From: Paenisporosarcina sp050269735
GTDB lineage: Bacteria > Bacillota > Bacilli > Bacillales_A > Planococcaceae
Reading direction: 5' to 3'
NCBI RefSeq assembly: GCF_050269735.1
Contig: NZ_JBNNIX010000002.1
Span: 310,001-374,000 of the forward strand
DNA: 64,000 nucleotides
Under the pieces are notes generated by a model, which searched no databases, was not told where the DNA came from, and saw nothing but the letters and a program-made list of their open reading frames with translations. Of this stretch, positions 1 to 8,980 are shown piece by piece (positions within the stretch are counted from its first letter, which is position 1; each line of letters starts with the position of its first letter). Both the position numbers and the translations under genes were made by a program.

Positions 1-659
1 TTTGTTTGAATAAATGAACGCATACCGCCCATTTGAGCAACCGAACCATTACGATATTTAACTCCATTTACAATTGCTTTTTCAAGCTGTAAACCAAGCT
101 CAATAATCTTCTTAGCTTTCTCTTTCTCGTATTCATTGGCAACTCCGTATTGAGATACAGCAGCAGCAGTCCCTGAAATACTGATTGATTCATCAAAAAT
201 CTGCGTGTAATTATTCTTAGGAACACGAGCTTTGTAACGAGCTGAACGAGCATCTGCACCTTCAGATCCTTCAACGAACTGCACTTCGATTTCAGCACCG
301 TTTGCAATTGCAGCAGCAGTTGTACCTGCATAGCCACGGTCAACCGTTAATGTTTTTGTGCCAACATTGACTGCTGTCACTTTTAACATTTCTGATCCAA
401 CTTTGACAATGTGTCCTACTCGGAATGGTTCTACATCTGCTACAACAACTGCGGTAGCTACGTTAGTTACTGCTCCATTTACTGTTGATTCAGTACCGAA
501 CATTGAATCCTCAAACCATTCGTGGTTTGTTGCTGTTACCGCTTCAGAGAAGCCAAGCAAGTTTAATAATGGTGTTTGTGCTGGATTTAGTAAAAGAAAA
601 GCATCCGTTACACTTTGTTTTACGCCTACTAATTTTGGGGATAAGATTTCTACTGTCAT
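1..659 (-). CDS. Phage major capsid protein, 3' end outside window (SU10/DUF5309-type)
   Basis: An open reading frame runs from an ATG at 659 to the left window edge without a stop (219 codons visible); AGGAGG stands just upstream. The translation begins MTVEILSPKLVGVKQSVTDA and contains a stretch rich in Val, Thr and Gly (around residues 70-120) and then RARYKARVP-type and NYTQIFDESISISGTAAAVSQYG-like sequence, which I associate with the SU10-like (DUF5309) major head proteins. Position directly after a scaffold gene and downstream of portal and terminase supports a capsid role. The family name is from memory, the structural role from motif plus context. The C-terminal part lies outside the window. 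Confidence 0.82.
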   Translation of the reverse strand, partial: MTVEILSPKLVGVKQSVTDAFLLLNPAQTPLLNLLGFSEAVTATNHEWFEDSMFGTESTVNGAVTNVATAVVVADVEPFRVGHIVKVGSEMLKVTAVNVGTKTLTVDRGYAGTTAAAIANGAEIEVQFVEGSEGADARSARYKARVPKNNYTQIFDESISISGTAAAVSQYGVANEYEKEKAKKIIELGLQLEKAIVNGVKYRNGSVAQMGGMRSFIQT

Positions 660-684
660 TTTTTGTTGCCTCCTAGTGTTTTGG

Positions 685-1344
685 TTACATATCCAATTCT
701 TGTTTTAACTTGTTATAGTTGGCTAAGTCTTGAATACGTCCCGTTTTCTTGTATTGTTCTCCTGCTTCTTTAAGAAGTTGTGCTTTAGTACGTGTACGAT
801 CTTGATTACCTGGATTTGAAGGAGTACCGATTTCCGCTGACTCTTCAGACAATAAAAACGGCTTTTCTTCAGCAAGTGTTTTTACGACATCTTCTAATCC
901 TTCAATCTTTCCATCTTCACCAATTGTGAAGGCAGACATATCAATTAACTTCATTGCATCGTCCACGTATTTAATTTTTGCTTCTTTAGCAGCAGTTTTG
1001 AAAGCATTCACAATTTGATTTTTTGTTTGTTGTGCTTTCATTTCGTTGAGTTCTTTTTCAAGTGTCGCAGCATGTGACTCTTTATCAGTCAATTGTTGCT
1101 TAATCTTATCGAACTCGGTTAAATCTTTTTCCTCATATTCCTTCAACTTGCTCTTGAGTTCATCGTAATCAGCTGGTGGTTCGTTTTTAATCCTAGCCAC
1201 TCGTTTTTTGATGATTTCTTCAAGTTCTGCTTTCGTGAAAGTTTTATCTGCATCTTCATTGTTGTTGCCATCTAGTTGTTTATCTTCATGCAAATTATTC
1301 TCTTCCGCAAAAAATTGAAGGTTAAGCTTTGGAAATTTTGTCAT
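685..1344 (-). CDS. Phage capsid scaffolding protein (DUF4355/GP20-like)
   Basis: A 219-residue, highly charged protein. Its N-terminus carries the LNLQFFAE motif typical of scaffold proteins of Firmicute siphophages. Residues about 30-110 are strongly Lys/Glu-rich and predicted coiled coil (KAELEEIIKKRVARIKN, then a long Glu/Lys heptad-like run), followed by a Gly/Asp-containing central part. Scaffolds template procapsid assembly and then leave the shell. It lies 25 bp upstream of the capsid gene on the same strand and downstream of portal and minor head genes, the standard order of a head module. Confidence 0.85.
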   Translation of the reverse strand: MTKFPKLNLQFFAEENNLHEDKQLDGNNNEDADKTFTKAELEEIIKKRVARIKNEPPADYDELKSKLKEYEEKDLTEFDKIKQQLTDKESHAATLEKELNEMKAQQTKNQIVNAFKTAAKEAKIKYVDDAMKLIDMSAFTIGEDGKIEGLEDVVKTLAEEKPFLLSEESAEIGTPSNPGNQDRTRTKAQLLKEAGEQYKKTGRIQDLANYNKLKQELDM

Positions 1345-1418
1345 ATTTACTCCTCCGTTTTAAGCCCGTTCGGCAATCTCAATGAGTTTTTAACGTCTTC
1401 ACGGATTGGACGTTTTTG

Positions 1419-2345
1419 TTAACTGACCAATGGATTTCGACCACCTATTGCAAGTGCTCGCTTTCCTAGTTCTGCTTGTTCTTCTGTACGCTTCTTACGT
1501 TTTTCTGATAACTCATCCAAACTACGAATAGGTGTGATTACATGTTTACAATTCGGATGAAAAATTTGACCGCTATTACGTAACTCTTCGATTGTTGGAT
1601 AATCGCCTGGTGCATTTGGATCAAGTTTTACAATGCGTCCCTCATGGAATCGACAAGCATTTGGAGCATTATGAGAAGAAACAATTGCATATTGAACTCC
1701 ATTTTCAAGAGCTTCATTTGTTGTAGCTTCAATGTGAGCATTTAGCATCTTAGTACGAACAACCATTTCAGCGTAAGTCGCTGGTTTCCAACGTCTACCT
1801 GCTTTGTCGATTATTCCAGTTCCTAATGCATCGCCAAGGTCTTTTTTCCACTCTTTTAATACATCTCGCTTGAGTGCTTGAGTGCCATTTATACCTTGTG
1901 TCAAGTTTGCTCTCATGCTTTTACCAGTTCCCTTACGAATTGCGTTTCGGAGTTTACGAGATACATTGTTTGTAACTTGCAATAAGTCATCTTGTGTATC
2001 TGCTACAATTGCCCGTACTAACAAATCGTTTATTTCGGAAAACTGAACCATTTTTCGTGCATCCTTCATACTTTCGACCAAAGATAAAGAGAATAACGTA
2101 GTTGCTATTCCCTCAGTTACGGCACTAGGCATGAATGTACTTGTCCATGTAGTGACACCAGTATTTAGTTCTTCAAGAATAGCTTCTATGTTCTTCTGAG
2201 TAATTAGAATTTGAGCACGTTGGAAATCATTTATAAAAAGAGTGTTCATTTCTTTTTCTAACCGTTTTATTGCAAGTTCATATTCCTTAACTAATAACTG
2301 AATATCATCGTTATAGTTGGGTTGGGGTGCTTCCCGAATAGACAT
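1419..2345 (-). CDS. Phage minor head protein (minor capsid protein 2 / Mu gpF-like)
   Basis: 308 residues. The N-terminal half is helical and charged. The C-terminal half has the conserved core of phage minor head proteins: W-K-P-A-T-Y-A-E-M-V-V-R-T (about 190), then SSHNAPNACRFHEGRI and the terminal HPNCKH motif (about 262). Such proteins sit at the portal vertex and are thought to act in head assembly or DNA ejection. It follows the portal gene with one small gene between. Assignment rests on the HPNC motif and synteny. Confidence 0.8.
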   Translation of the reverse strand: MSIREAPQPNYNDDIQLLVKEYELAIKRLEKEMNTLFINDFQRAQILITQKNIEAILEELNTGVTTWTSTFMPSAVTEGIATTLFSLSLVESMKDARKMVQFSEINDLLVRAIVADTQDDLLQVTNNVSRKLRNAIRKGTGKSMRANLTQGINGTQALKRDVLKEWKKDLGDALGTGIIDKAGRRWKPATYAEMVVRTKMLNAHIEATTNEALENGVQYAIVSSHNAPNACRFHEGRIVKLDPNAPGDYPTIEELRNSGQIFHPNCKHVITPIRSLDELSEKRKKRTEEQAELGKRALAIGGRNPLVS

Positions 2346-2349
2346 TGAA

Positions 2350-2592
2350 TCAACCCCAATCTCTCATAGAATCAAGAAGATGGGTTTTGAGAACTTCCGC
2401 AAGACCGATTTGGACAACCTTTGAATCACTGTTCCAACCTGAATGAAAATCTCCATTTTTCGTTTGAATCATACAAATGATACTTTCAACTTCTCCACTA
2501 TCGATAAGTGCCTGAATCGATTCCAAAAGCTTACTAGGTGTGATTTCACCGTTCTTTTGAGCCTTAAACTCTGTCAAATCTTTGATTTTCAT
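2350..2592 (-). CDS. Small head-module protein of unknown function
   Basis: 80 residues, MKIKDLTEFKAQKNGEITPS at the N-terminus. It has no transmembrane segment and no motif I recognise. It sits 4 bp upstream of the minor head gene and 8 bp after the portal gene, so it is translated from the same message. The middle part (SGEVESIICMIQTKNGDFHSGW) suggests a small alpha/beta fold. Its placement suggests a morphogenesis accessory or a small moron gene; no function is assigned. Confidence 0.6.
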   Translation of the reverse strand: MKIKDLTEFKAQKNGEITPSKLLESIQALIDSGEVESIICMIQTKNGDFHSGWNSDSKVVQIGLAEVLKTHLLDSMRDWG

Positions 2593-2600
2593 CTCTTCAC

Positions 2601-4106
2601 CTACTCATTAAATACGTTAGAACTGACTGGCTCATAACGCATCTCATCTTCAGCAATTCGTTTCAAAATCTCATCAGCTTGCATGTCATCCAGTTCATCT
2701 TGACGTTTAATTGCCGTCTTTTGGTCAAGTGTTGGTTTATCACCTGTACGGATTGCCATGATTTCAGCCTCTTCTTTTTCGTTCTTTGGAATTCCATCTT
2801 TCCAATAGATTTTTGGATAGATATCTTTACCTGTGTAAGTACCATGTGCTTTATCTAATTGGAAACATGCCCATAGAGCATCACGGACAGCTTTATCAAA
2901 TCCATTACGAATTCTTTTAACTTTAGATAAAATTGGCATGAATCTTGCTTTAATTGCTGTGCCATCTGAATGACTAGTTCCTGTTCCTCCTGCATTTCCG
3001 TCACTAATTGTGGTACCAAACAACCATTGTGGCGTTTCAGACATTTGGAAAATATACGAGACTAAGAACCCAATCTCTTTAAAGGCACCTTCCATTTGAC
3101 TATCCCATGTGACAGCACCAGGCTGAACATCATCTTTACCTAACGGAATGTACTTCCCACCAAATTGAGTAGCAGAAGGAGTACCAGCAACACCAGATAA
3201 TTCGGGACCATATAACAATGGATCAGTATGCTTTAATAAAACATAATCCAATTGAGCTAAACGATCTTCAAGAGCTTGCAATGCGTGTTCAACAGTTTCG
3301 ATGAATCCTTTCCCTTTCCAATCATCATCAACAGATGAATAAGGAATATGGAATACTAATGGATGTTTTGCTCCTGTTTTCACTACATCTTTATCGAGTC
3401 CTGTATCTACTTTTTCTTCAATTAGATATGTAGAAATAGGATAACCATATTGATTGTTAACTGTTTCAGGAATTTCTTTCATTCGATATCGCTCATTAAT
3501 GATGTAACCAGGCAAATGTTTTTCTACTATTAAATAGGGAACTTCTTTTTTACCTTCATCAACCCACTCAATTACACAGACATTAAATGCCTTGAATTTT
3601 TTCACATTGCCTTCAACGACTTCAGGAAAAACCATATCAGCAGCTGCATGTTCAATAATTGCTTCAGAACGTCCTACACTGGTTAATCCATATTTAGCAA
3701 GTTCAGTAGTGTCTTCACGTTTACCAAAACGCACCTTTAAGAAACTGTCTCCTCGATATGATCCACTTGTTGCACTTTCGTAAATCAAAGTGTTTAAGTC
3801 ATTTTCTTCGACGTAAGAATTGAGTGCTTTTTGTTCTTGAGAGTCATCTTTTTCGCCACTATCATATGTCGGTCTGTCACCAATCAATAAATCAGCTGGT
3901 TTTAATGACAAGATATATGGCAAATTAACCGCAATGTATAATGTTTCAAGTTGAGGTTTTTGTGGAGAGTCTTTCAATAATCTGTGCATACGATCATAAA
4001 TATCTGCGTGATTACCGTTAAAATAAGCTTTCATTCGATGATATTTAGCAATCCGTTCAATATGATTTTCAGGTGGAAAAGTTTTGCCCACTTCAATCAA
4101 GCTCAT
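2601..4106 (-). CDS. Phage portal protein (SPP1 gp6-like)
   Basis: 501 residues, the usual size of SPP1-type portals. Portals form the dodecameric ring at one capsid vertex through which terminase pumps DNA. Recognisable features are the early RIAKYHRMKAYFNGNHADIYDR stretch, a central PLVFHIPY segment, and a C-terminal region rich in Ser/Thr/Gly before the KIYWKDGIPKNEKEEAEI stretch typical of the family. Its start overlaps the end of the small-terminase gene by four bases, so the two are probably translationally coupled. Confidence 0.87.
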   Translation of the reverse strand: MSLIEVGKTFPPENHIERIAKYHRMKAYFNGNHADIYDRMHRLLKDSPQKPQLETLYIAVNLPYILSLKPADLLIGDRPTYDSGEKDDSQEQKALNSYVEENDLNTLIYESATSGSYRGDSFLKVRFGKREDTTELAKYGLTSVGRSEAIIEHAAADMVFPEVVEGNVKKFKAFNVCVIEWVDEGKKEVPYLIVEKHLPGYIINERYRMKEIPETVNNQYGYPISTYLIEEKVDTGLDKDVVKTGAKHPLVFHIPYSSVDDDWKGKGFIETVEHALQALEDRLAQLDYVLLKHTDPLLYGPELSGVAGTPSATQFGGKYIPLGKDDVQPGAVTWDSQMEGAFKEIGFLVSYIFQMSETPQWLFGTTISDGNAGGTGTSHSDGTAIKARFMPILSKVKRIRNGFDKAVRDALWACFQLDKAHGTYTGKDIYPKIYWKDGIPKNEKEEAEIMAIRTGDKPTLDQKTAIKRQDELDDMQADEILKRIAEDEMRYEPVSSNVFNE

Positions 4107-4555
4107 TCATTTCCCTCCTCTAATAAACTGTCGATATCTGCAATAGTTTCCTCAATCTGATCGTTTGAATGATTACTATCAGATGTGTCATGTTGTTCAA
4201 CAATCTGACGTTCAGTTAGTAATCCAAATCGACGATAATACAAATCAATCGCCTTCACAGAAGGTTGTCCATTATCAATTAATGACATTAACTTCTTATT
4301 AACAACCGCCCTCTTTTCTAACAAGAAATCGTCAGCAATTGCATTCTTGTATTCAATAAACTCAGGAATCGAACGCCACTCATACAATGTGTTTCGATGA
4401 ATTCCGCAAGCTTTTGCAACATCATCATAATTTGCATGACCTTCTTCACCTTTGTCTTTAAGCTCGTATGAGAGTAGTTCATATGCGGCTTTTACTTTTT
4501 GAGTTCCCAGTTTTGCTTCAAGCTTTTTCATCCGTGCGCTAGGTTTAATGCTCAT
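4103..4555 (-). CDS. Terminase small subunit-type helix-turn-helix protein (phBC6A51-like)
   Basis: 150 residues with a helix-turn-helix near residues 45-70 (DDVAKACGIHRNTLYEWRS), as in the phBC6A51 family of small terminases that recognise the packaging site. A second helical region (KAIDLYYRRFGLL) and an acidic tail (IADIDSLLEEGNE) follow; such tails are often used for contact with the large subunit. It lies between large terminase and portal, and overlaps the portal start by ATGA. Confidence 0.8.
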   Translation of the reverse strand: MSIKPSARMKKLEAKLGTQKVKAAYELLSYELKDKGEEGHANYDDVAKACGIHRNTLYEWRSIPEFIEYKNAIADDFLLEKRAVVNKKLMSLIDNGQPSVKAIDLYYRRFGLLTERQIVEQHDTSDSNHSNDQIEETIADIDSLLEEGNE

Positions 4556-4587
4556 TTATTTCACCACCATTCAATATTTTTCGATTT

Positions 4588-6348
4588 TTAACCATATAAA
4601 AACGCTGGCTTATCGACCAGCGTTGCTTTGCGTCTAAATACATTGTCAACTGCTCCTTGTAGTGCATCTATGGAGTCTACATAATCCCCAAAAGGATATT
4701 GAGCGAGTTGGTCAATTAGTATTTTATGTTTGTCATTTAGTATCAGTGTTTTATTGTGGAATAATGGCTCAAGTGATTCCATTCGTTGCTCCTTACTCGA
4801 TTTATGACTCTTTACATCATTGATTCGAGTAGAAGATAAACCTTCCACACGAACAGCTTCTTGTAACTGTCTAAAGTATTCATGTTGAGCATTAATCGTT
4901 TCAACTGAGAACACTTGATGACCAAATTGACGGATTTTCTTAATAATGACATCAATATATACATGAGCTGGTTCCTTAGAGGCGTATTCATCTAATACAA
5001 ATATCAATCCTGTCTTATCATGCTTACCTACTGTAATAACCGCATTGTAACAACTACGTGCATTCTTACCTTGAGCTATATCCCAAAAGCCACTTATGGT
5101 TAATTCGTTCATTGGAATGAGCAAATCCTCGTACTGAATGAACGTTTTTCCATTTTCAATTCGATAATGATATTTGCCATAATTGTCAGGGAAGAAGAAT
5201 TGTTCATCTTCTGAAAATGCGAGATTACGATACTCTGAATTATAAGCACGTGTGCCCATATTCACTTTCTCATGCATTAATGCCCTATATGACCATCGCC
5301 AAGACCATGCAACAATTACACCATCTTCAAGTTGTTCCTTATGAGCTTCATAAAAAGCATCAGGTTCATCCATACTCTCAGATTTAGCGTACAGTTCGTT
5401 ATATTGATCCCATAACTGAGGATTATTCGGTTCAGATACGACAGCACCATGGAAGGATGCTTTGAAGTCTTTACGTTTCAATACGTGATTCAGTAATCCT
5501 GTTGCAGATACCATTGTTCCGACTAAAACTATTGCAGTTCCTTTGGCTCCAAGTGGTACAACTTCTGTATTAAACCAGTGAAGCATCTTCTCACGTGCTT
5601 CTTTTGTATTCTCATTGTGACTTGACGAAGCATCATCGATAATGACTAAATCAGGTCTTAAGGCTCCATGACGTGAACCACGGAGACGTTTACCAGATGA
5701 TGAAGCTTCAACAAGAGAGCCTTCAGTCGTAATGAATAGCTCCTCGTTGTCCTTTGTATTCATACTCTGTTTTGGGTAGAGTAACTCACCAAAGTCTGAA
5801 CGTAATTTTTCATTAAATTTAAGCTGTTTATTTATCCAACCAATTAATTTCTTGGATAGTGTATCTGTTTCAGTTACCACTAAGATGTATTTACGTTTTC
5901 TAAATACAAGATTCTTTAATGGGAAAGCATTCGAGAATGTTCCCGATTTATTATGACCCCTTGCAGCAGCAATCGCTAAACGAGCATCGATTTTTTCATT
6001 GTTCACATAGTCGCATAAGTCGAAGAATTCTCTGTGTATTTGTGCAATCTGTTCAATTGGATCATGAGGTGTTCCATCAGGTGCATGACGAATAATATTA
6101 TCATCGTTATCTGGATTTTCTAAATCGGATAAGTACGCATATGAGAAATAAGCATCATCAACTTCAGCTCGATGTATACGTTTTAGTCGTATTAGTTCAT
6201 TCTTATCAGCCATCATTTGTTCAGTATGAAATTCAGTTGCCATTTGACGTTTATGTAATTCAACTAATTTCTTCAAGCGATTCGAGATGAGATTTATTCT
6301 GATTGCTCTATCTGTTCGATTTATCCATTTATCTGATACCCATGCCAT
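4588..6348 (-). CDS. Phage terminase large subunit
   Basis: 586 residues. The ATPase domain has a Walker-A-like AARGHNKSGT (about 128-137) and Walker B LVIIDDA (about 234-240). The C-terminal nuclease domain has the expected acidic residues: D423 in GFWDIAQG, E482 in VETINA and D558/D561 in YVDSIDALQ. It packages DNA into the procapsid with the small subunit and portal. The Walker A is non-canonical (Ala-Arg-Gly-His-Asn-Lys-Ser), which is common in terminases. The start at MAWVSDKW is preceded by AGGAGG at 6356. Confidence 0.9.
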   Translation of the reverse strand: MAWVSDKWINRTDRAIRINLISNRLKKLVELHKRQMATEFHTEQMMADKNELIRLKRIHRAEVDDAYFSYAYLSDLENPDNDDNIIRHAPDGTPHDPIEQIAQIHREFFDLCDYVNNEKIDARLAIAAARGHNKSGTFSNAFPLKNLVFRKRKYILVVTETDTLSKKLIGWINKQLKFNEKLRSDFGELLYPKQSMNTKDNEELFITTEGSLVEASSSGKRLRGSRHGALRPDLVIIDDASSSHNENTKEAREKMLHWFNTEVVPLGAKGTAIVLVGTMVSATGLLNHVLKRKDFKASFHGAVVSEPNNPQLWDQYNELYAKSESMDEPDAFYEAHKEQLEDGVIVAWSWRWSYRALMHEKVNMGTRAYNSEYRNLAFSEDEQFFFPDNYGKYHYRIENGKTFIQYEDLLIPMNELTISGFWDIAQGKNARSCYNAVITVGKHDKTGLIFVLDEYASKEPAHVYIDVIIKKIRQFGHQVFSVETINAQHEYFRQLQEAVRVEGLSSTRINDVKSHKSSKEQRMESLEPLFHNKTLILNDKHKILIDQLAQYPFGDYVDSIDALQGAVDNVFRRKATLVDKPAFLYG

Positions 6349-6430
6349 ATGCGTACCTCCTTTCTTATTTGTTTGGTTTTACTGTGAATTAAAGTTCAAA
6401 AATTTTCTTTGGTTTTGGTATATGTGAAGG

Positions 6431-6544
6431 TCAAAGGATGCGGAAAAGATTGATGATAAACGTAGCAATAAGCAAGGATATTGCCATTCTGCTTACTCTG
6501 ATTTCCACCTTTTCTTTAATCATGTATGTGTAAAAACGTTTCAT
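6431..6544 (-). CDS. 37-residue single-span membrane peptide
   Basis: A short frame, MKRFYTYMIKEKVEIRVSRM followed by a hydrophobic helix (AISLLIATFIINLF), ending in a stop at 6431. A GGGAG ribosome site lies upstream. The basic N-terminus before one membrane span predicts N-in topology. It is located just before the terminase gene, a common place for small phage membrane peptides. No function can be read from the sequence; coding status rests on the ribosome site, the clean frame and the composition. Confidence 0.5.
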   Translation of the reverse strand: MKRFYTYMIKEKVEIRVSRMAISLLIATFIINLFRIL

Positions 6545-6577
6545 CCCTGCCACTCCCTTGTTGTTATCTGTTGTGTC

Positions 6578-6787
6578 TTATTTGACATAACGGTCAATTT
6601 CCTTCTTTGTCTTACCAACGATTTGTATATAAGCATCATCCATCGTCACAGTGTCTGAATATAGTCTTATGTCGTTGAAATCGACACTTACAAACTTCCC
6701 ATGTGAGCGATAGTGTAGTAGTAGGTCAACTGCTTCTTCGATTGTAGAACCTAAAATCAAATTCACCTTTTCGTAGTTTTTATCCAT
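6578..6787 (-). CDS. Small phage protein of unknown function
   Basis: 69 residues with ribosome site AAGGAAGG upstream of the ATG. The protein is mixed alpha/beta (NLILGSTIEEAVDLLLHYRSHGKF, then DAYIQIVGKTKKEIDRYV), soluble, with no recognised motif. It is the first gene of the packaging-side operon after the serine recombinase terminator, so it may be an early protein of the late transcript. Confidence 0.55.
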   Translation of the reverse strand: MDKNYEKVNLILGSTIEEAVDLLLHYRSHGKFVSVDFNDIRLYSDTVTMDDAYIQIVGKTKKEIDRYVK

Positions 6788-7031
6788 TTAGCATACCTTC
6801 CTTTCTTCCTTCACCGTTTGAATCAAGTGCAACGGCATTTATACGCTCATTGGTGCATCCAAAGGGGGATTATGGACACACCAATCAGCATACAATTGTG
6901 GTTAGTGTGATTCGTTTAATAATCAGCTGACTACCTGAGTTAGAAAAAATGGTGCGTAATTTTAAAACAGCAGTTGTAGGATATGGAAAAGGGTGGCTTG
7001 GGGGTAGGAACATTTGTTCTTATTCAGACAT

Positions 7032-7060
7032 TAAAAAAACGCAAGCATATACGCTCACGT
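7032..7060 (-). terminator. Rho-independent terminator after the serine recombinase
   Basis: On the minus strand an 8-bp stem (ACGTGAGC / GCTTGCGT, with two G-U pairs in RNA) with a 6-nt loop is followed by seven T. It overlaps the recombinase stop codon. Confidence 0.7.
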
Positions 7061-7639
7061 CTTTGGTTGCTTATTAAGTTTTGCATAAATAGTTGGCTTA
7101 GGAACACCAGTAATTTTCACAATATCTGCTACACTCATACCATTTGTGCTTCGATTAGCCATAAGTTCTATTGCTTGCTTTACCTTCTTATCTGGCTGTC
7201 CTTTACGTCCCATATGCTTACCTTGTGCCTTAGCTCTCTCACGTCCTTCAGATGTGCGTTCTACTATGATGTCACGCTCAAACTGTGCGAATGATCCAAG
7301 GATATTAAACATCAAATTGTTTACACCTGTAGCACGTTCCCCTGCATTGAATGTTAGGTTATCCCGTATGAATTCAACGCTTACACCCTTCTTATTTAAC
7401 TCAGTTACAATCTTATTTAAGTCGATAACACTTCTTGCCAAGCGATCAATCTTCGTTACTACTACAACGTCTCCATCTCGTACATTTTCAATCATTGCAG
7501 CTAACTGAGTACGTGGTGCAGTGGATGTACCAGTTACCTTCTCAACATATAAGCGTTCACATCCAGCTTCATTTAAAGCTAGTTCTTGTGATTCTAACTC
7601 TTGACCTACCGTTGAAACCCTTGCATATCCAATTCTCAT
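7055..7639 (-). CDS. Serine recombinase (resolvase/invertase, Pin family)
   Basis: 194 residues, the usual length of small serine recombinases. The catalytic serine is S9 in YARVSTVGQ; the KIDRLARS arginine motif (about residues 63-70) and the helix E region (NILGSFAQFERDIIVERTSEGR) are present. A C-terminal helix-turn-helix (MSVADIVKITGVPKPTIYAKL) binds the crossover site. A likely res-type site lies directly upstream at 7660-7794. With a tyrosine integrase at the other end, this enzyme may resolve multimers of an extrachromosomal form or invert DNA. Start ATG is preceded by a GGAGGTAAT site. Confidence 0.9.
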   Translation of the reverse strand: MRIGYARVSTVGQELESQELALNEAGCERLYVEKVTGTSTAPRTQLAAMIENVRDGDVVVVTKIDRLARSVIDLNKIVTELNKKGVSVEFIRDNLTFNAGERATGVNNLMFNILGSFAQFERDIIVERTSEGRERAKAQGKHMGRKGQPDKKVKQAIELMANRSTNGMSVADIVKITGVPKPTIYAKLNKQPKT

Positions 7640-7659
7640 TCTTATTACCTCCGTCTTTA

Positions 7660-7794
7660 TGTTAGGTTAACTTCTATACTTTTAATTATAGACTAACATT
7701 TATACAATTTCAAGTAATAAAAACAGCGTTTTATCGGTAAATTTAATTGGATTGGATTAGGTGTATATAAGTGTTAACTTTTAGACTACTAACC
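7660..7794. other. Candidate recombination (res-like) site of the serine recombinase
   Basis: Positions 7660-7698 form a 39-bp imperfect palindrome with TGTTAG/CTAACA ends and a CTATA/TATAG centre. A related arrangement lies at 7756-7794: TTAG ends, a central region with GTTAAC and TATA, and GACTACTAACC at the right. Both contain GTTAACTT and a nearby AGACTA element. A pair of such inverted sites upstream of a resolvase gene is the usual layout of a res site with subsites I and II. No binding evidence can be seen. Confidence 0.45.
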
Positions 7795-7973
7795 CCCTGA
7801 GTTTTGACAGATGGATTCGCTTCAGACCTTTGCAGTAGTTGTAATCCATTCGTCTGAACAAATTTGAACTAGATATATCAATCTCATATCACTCACATAA
7901 TAGCTACAGTTTCAAGGTTTCTTCATTAATCATCAGTAAATAACTACATGGCTACAATTTAATTTCCCCATAA

Positions 7974-8000
7974 GAAAAAGCATCCGATTACTCGAATGCT
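7974..8000 (-). terminator. Terminator of the 8000-8658 gene pair
   Basis: The minus strand has stem AGCATTCG / CGGATGCT (one mismatch-type pair) with a short loop and then TTTTTCTT. It starts at the stop codon of the gene ending at 8000. Confidence 0.7.
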
Positions 8001-8305
8001 CAATCTTTCCCATGTTCCAAAGTTTCAATTGAATTTATTGCCCTTAATAAATCTTCTTTACTAAGAACTAACTCGCAAATTTTTCTCATGGAATTGTTTT
8101 CTGTTTCTGTCATTACGTTTACCATAATGTAATCTTTATAAGTAATCAAAGTATTAAACTGTAACCACCTACTCGAAACTTGACAAGGCACGTATCCATT
8201 ACCATGCTCATTGATCTTTCTTTGTTCATAAGAAATTGGAATTTTTACAATTTTATTCTCATCCAAACTAATCACCTCAATTGTAAGATGATTATATTCT
8301 ATCAT
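8000..8305 (-). CDS. Accessory protein of unknown function
   Basis: 101 residues, soluble, no recognised domain. The ATG at 8305 has AAAGG at a reasonable distance. A stronger site (GAGGTGATTAG) precedes an in-frame TTG about 14 codons further in (starting MDENKIVKIPISYEQ), so the true protein may be shorter. The C-terminal half (CELVLSKEDLLRAINSIETL) is helical. It is followed directly by a terminator, and the 8341-8658 gene lies upstream on the same strand. Confidence 0.55.
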   Translation of the reverse strand: MIEYNHLTIEVISLDENKIVKIPISYEQRKINEHGNGYVPCQVSSRWLQFNTLITYKDYIMVNVMTETENNSMRKICELVLSKEDLLRAINSIETLEHGKD

Positions 8306-8340
8306 GAATAACCTTTGTCATTACTAAAGCACATACTTTA

Positions 8341-8658
8341 TTATTCTGATTCATCAAATCCGTAATAACCGCAATCCCAACCATGAGACATGTACATATC
8401 TACCTGTGATTTCAACACATCATCATCATTAGTTTCAATGTTTAAAACTTCCAAGTAAATGTATGCGTAATCTTCTTCATAGTTGATCACTATTTCTACT
8501 ACTCTTACTTCTTCGTCTGATTCAAATGCCGAAGATTCAATTCGATCTTTTACACTTGGTATCACATTTGACTGGAAAGTCTTTGTAACAGTTCTCCATT
8601 TTTTAGGATTGTAATTCAAAGTAATACCACGACTAATAATAATATCCAATTCTTCCAC
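8341..8658 (-). CDS. Acidic accessory protein of unknown function
   Basis: 105 residues, strongly acidic in the second half (EEDYAYIYLEVLNIETNDDDV), ending MYMSHGWDCGYYGFDESE. GTG at 8658 and an in-frame TTG at 8649 are both possible starts; GAGGTG lies six bases before the TTG and favours it. No family recognised. The acidic, small character recalls phage moron or inhibitor proteins, but no evidence goes beyond composition. Confidence 0.55.
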   Translation of the reverse strand: MEELDIIISRGITLNYNPKKWRTVTKTFQSNVIPSVKDRIESSAFESDEEVRVVEIVINYEEDYAYIYLEVLNIETNDDDVLKSQVDMYMSHGWDCGYYGFDESE

Positions 8659-8790
8659 CTCACTTCCATTCCTAATAATAGGATAAAAGCGAATGGGTGT
8701 AAATGAGAATTTTCAGAAACTAATTATGAATAAGCTCTTTTTCAATTCCCCATACTGTTTGCAATAACTACAAAAGGATTGGTGACAACA

Positions 8791-8976
8791 ATGTCAAATG
8801 ACTACTCTGAAGGAGACAAAATGATTTTCGCTTCTTATATAATGCTTGAGGTTGCTGCAATGCAAGCAGAAAATGAAATCTGCAAAGCAAATGGGCATTA
8901 TCCTAAATTTAATGGTAATGACTTTGCTAAAGCAGTTAAATGGGCAAATGAAAGAATGAGAGGAGGATGGTTTTAA
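8791..8976 (+). CDS. Small plus-strand accessory protein
   Basis: 61 residues from the ATG at 8791, starting MSNDYSEGDKMIFASYIMLE; GGTGA at 8781 serves as a ribosome site (GTG at 8782 is an alternative). It is one of few genes facing right in this element, so it has its own promoter. The C-terminus NDFAKAVKWANERMRGGWF is amphipathic. No motif recognised. The opposing reading frame over the same DNA is less plausible because it lacks a ribosome site. Confidence 0.5.
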   Translation: MSNDYSEGDKMIFASYIMLEVAAMQAENEICKANGHYPKFNGNDFAKAVKWANERMRGGWF

Positions 8977-8980
8977 GCAC

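Noticed and set aside
358..708. Plus-strand frame of 116 codons opposite the capsid gene
   Set aside because: It is antisense to the capsid frame, has no ribosome site, and its residue content reflects the Val/Thr-rich minus-strand gene.
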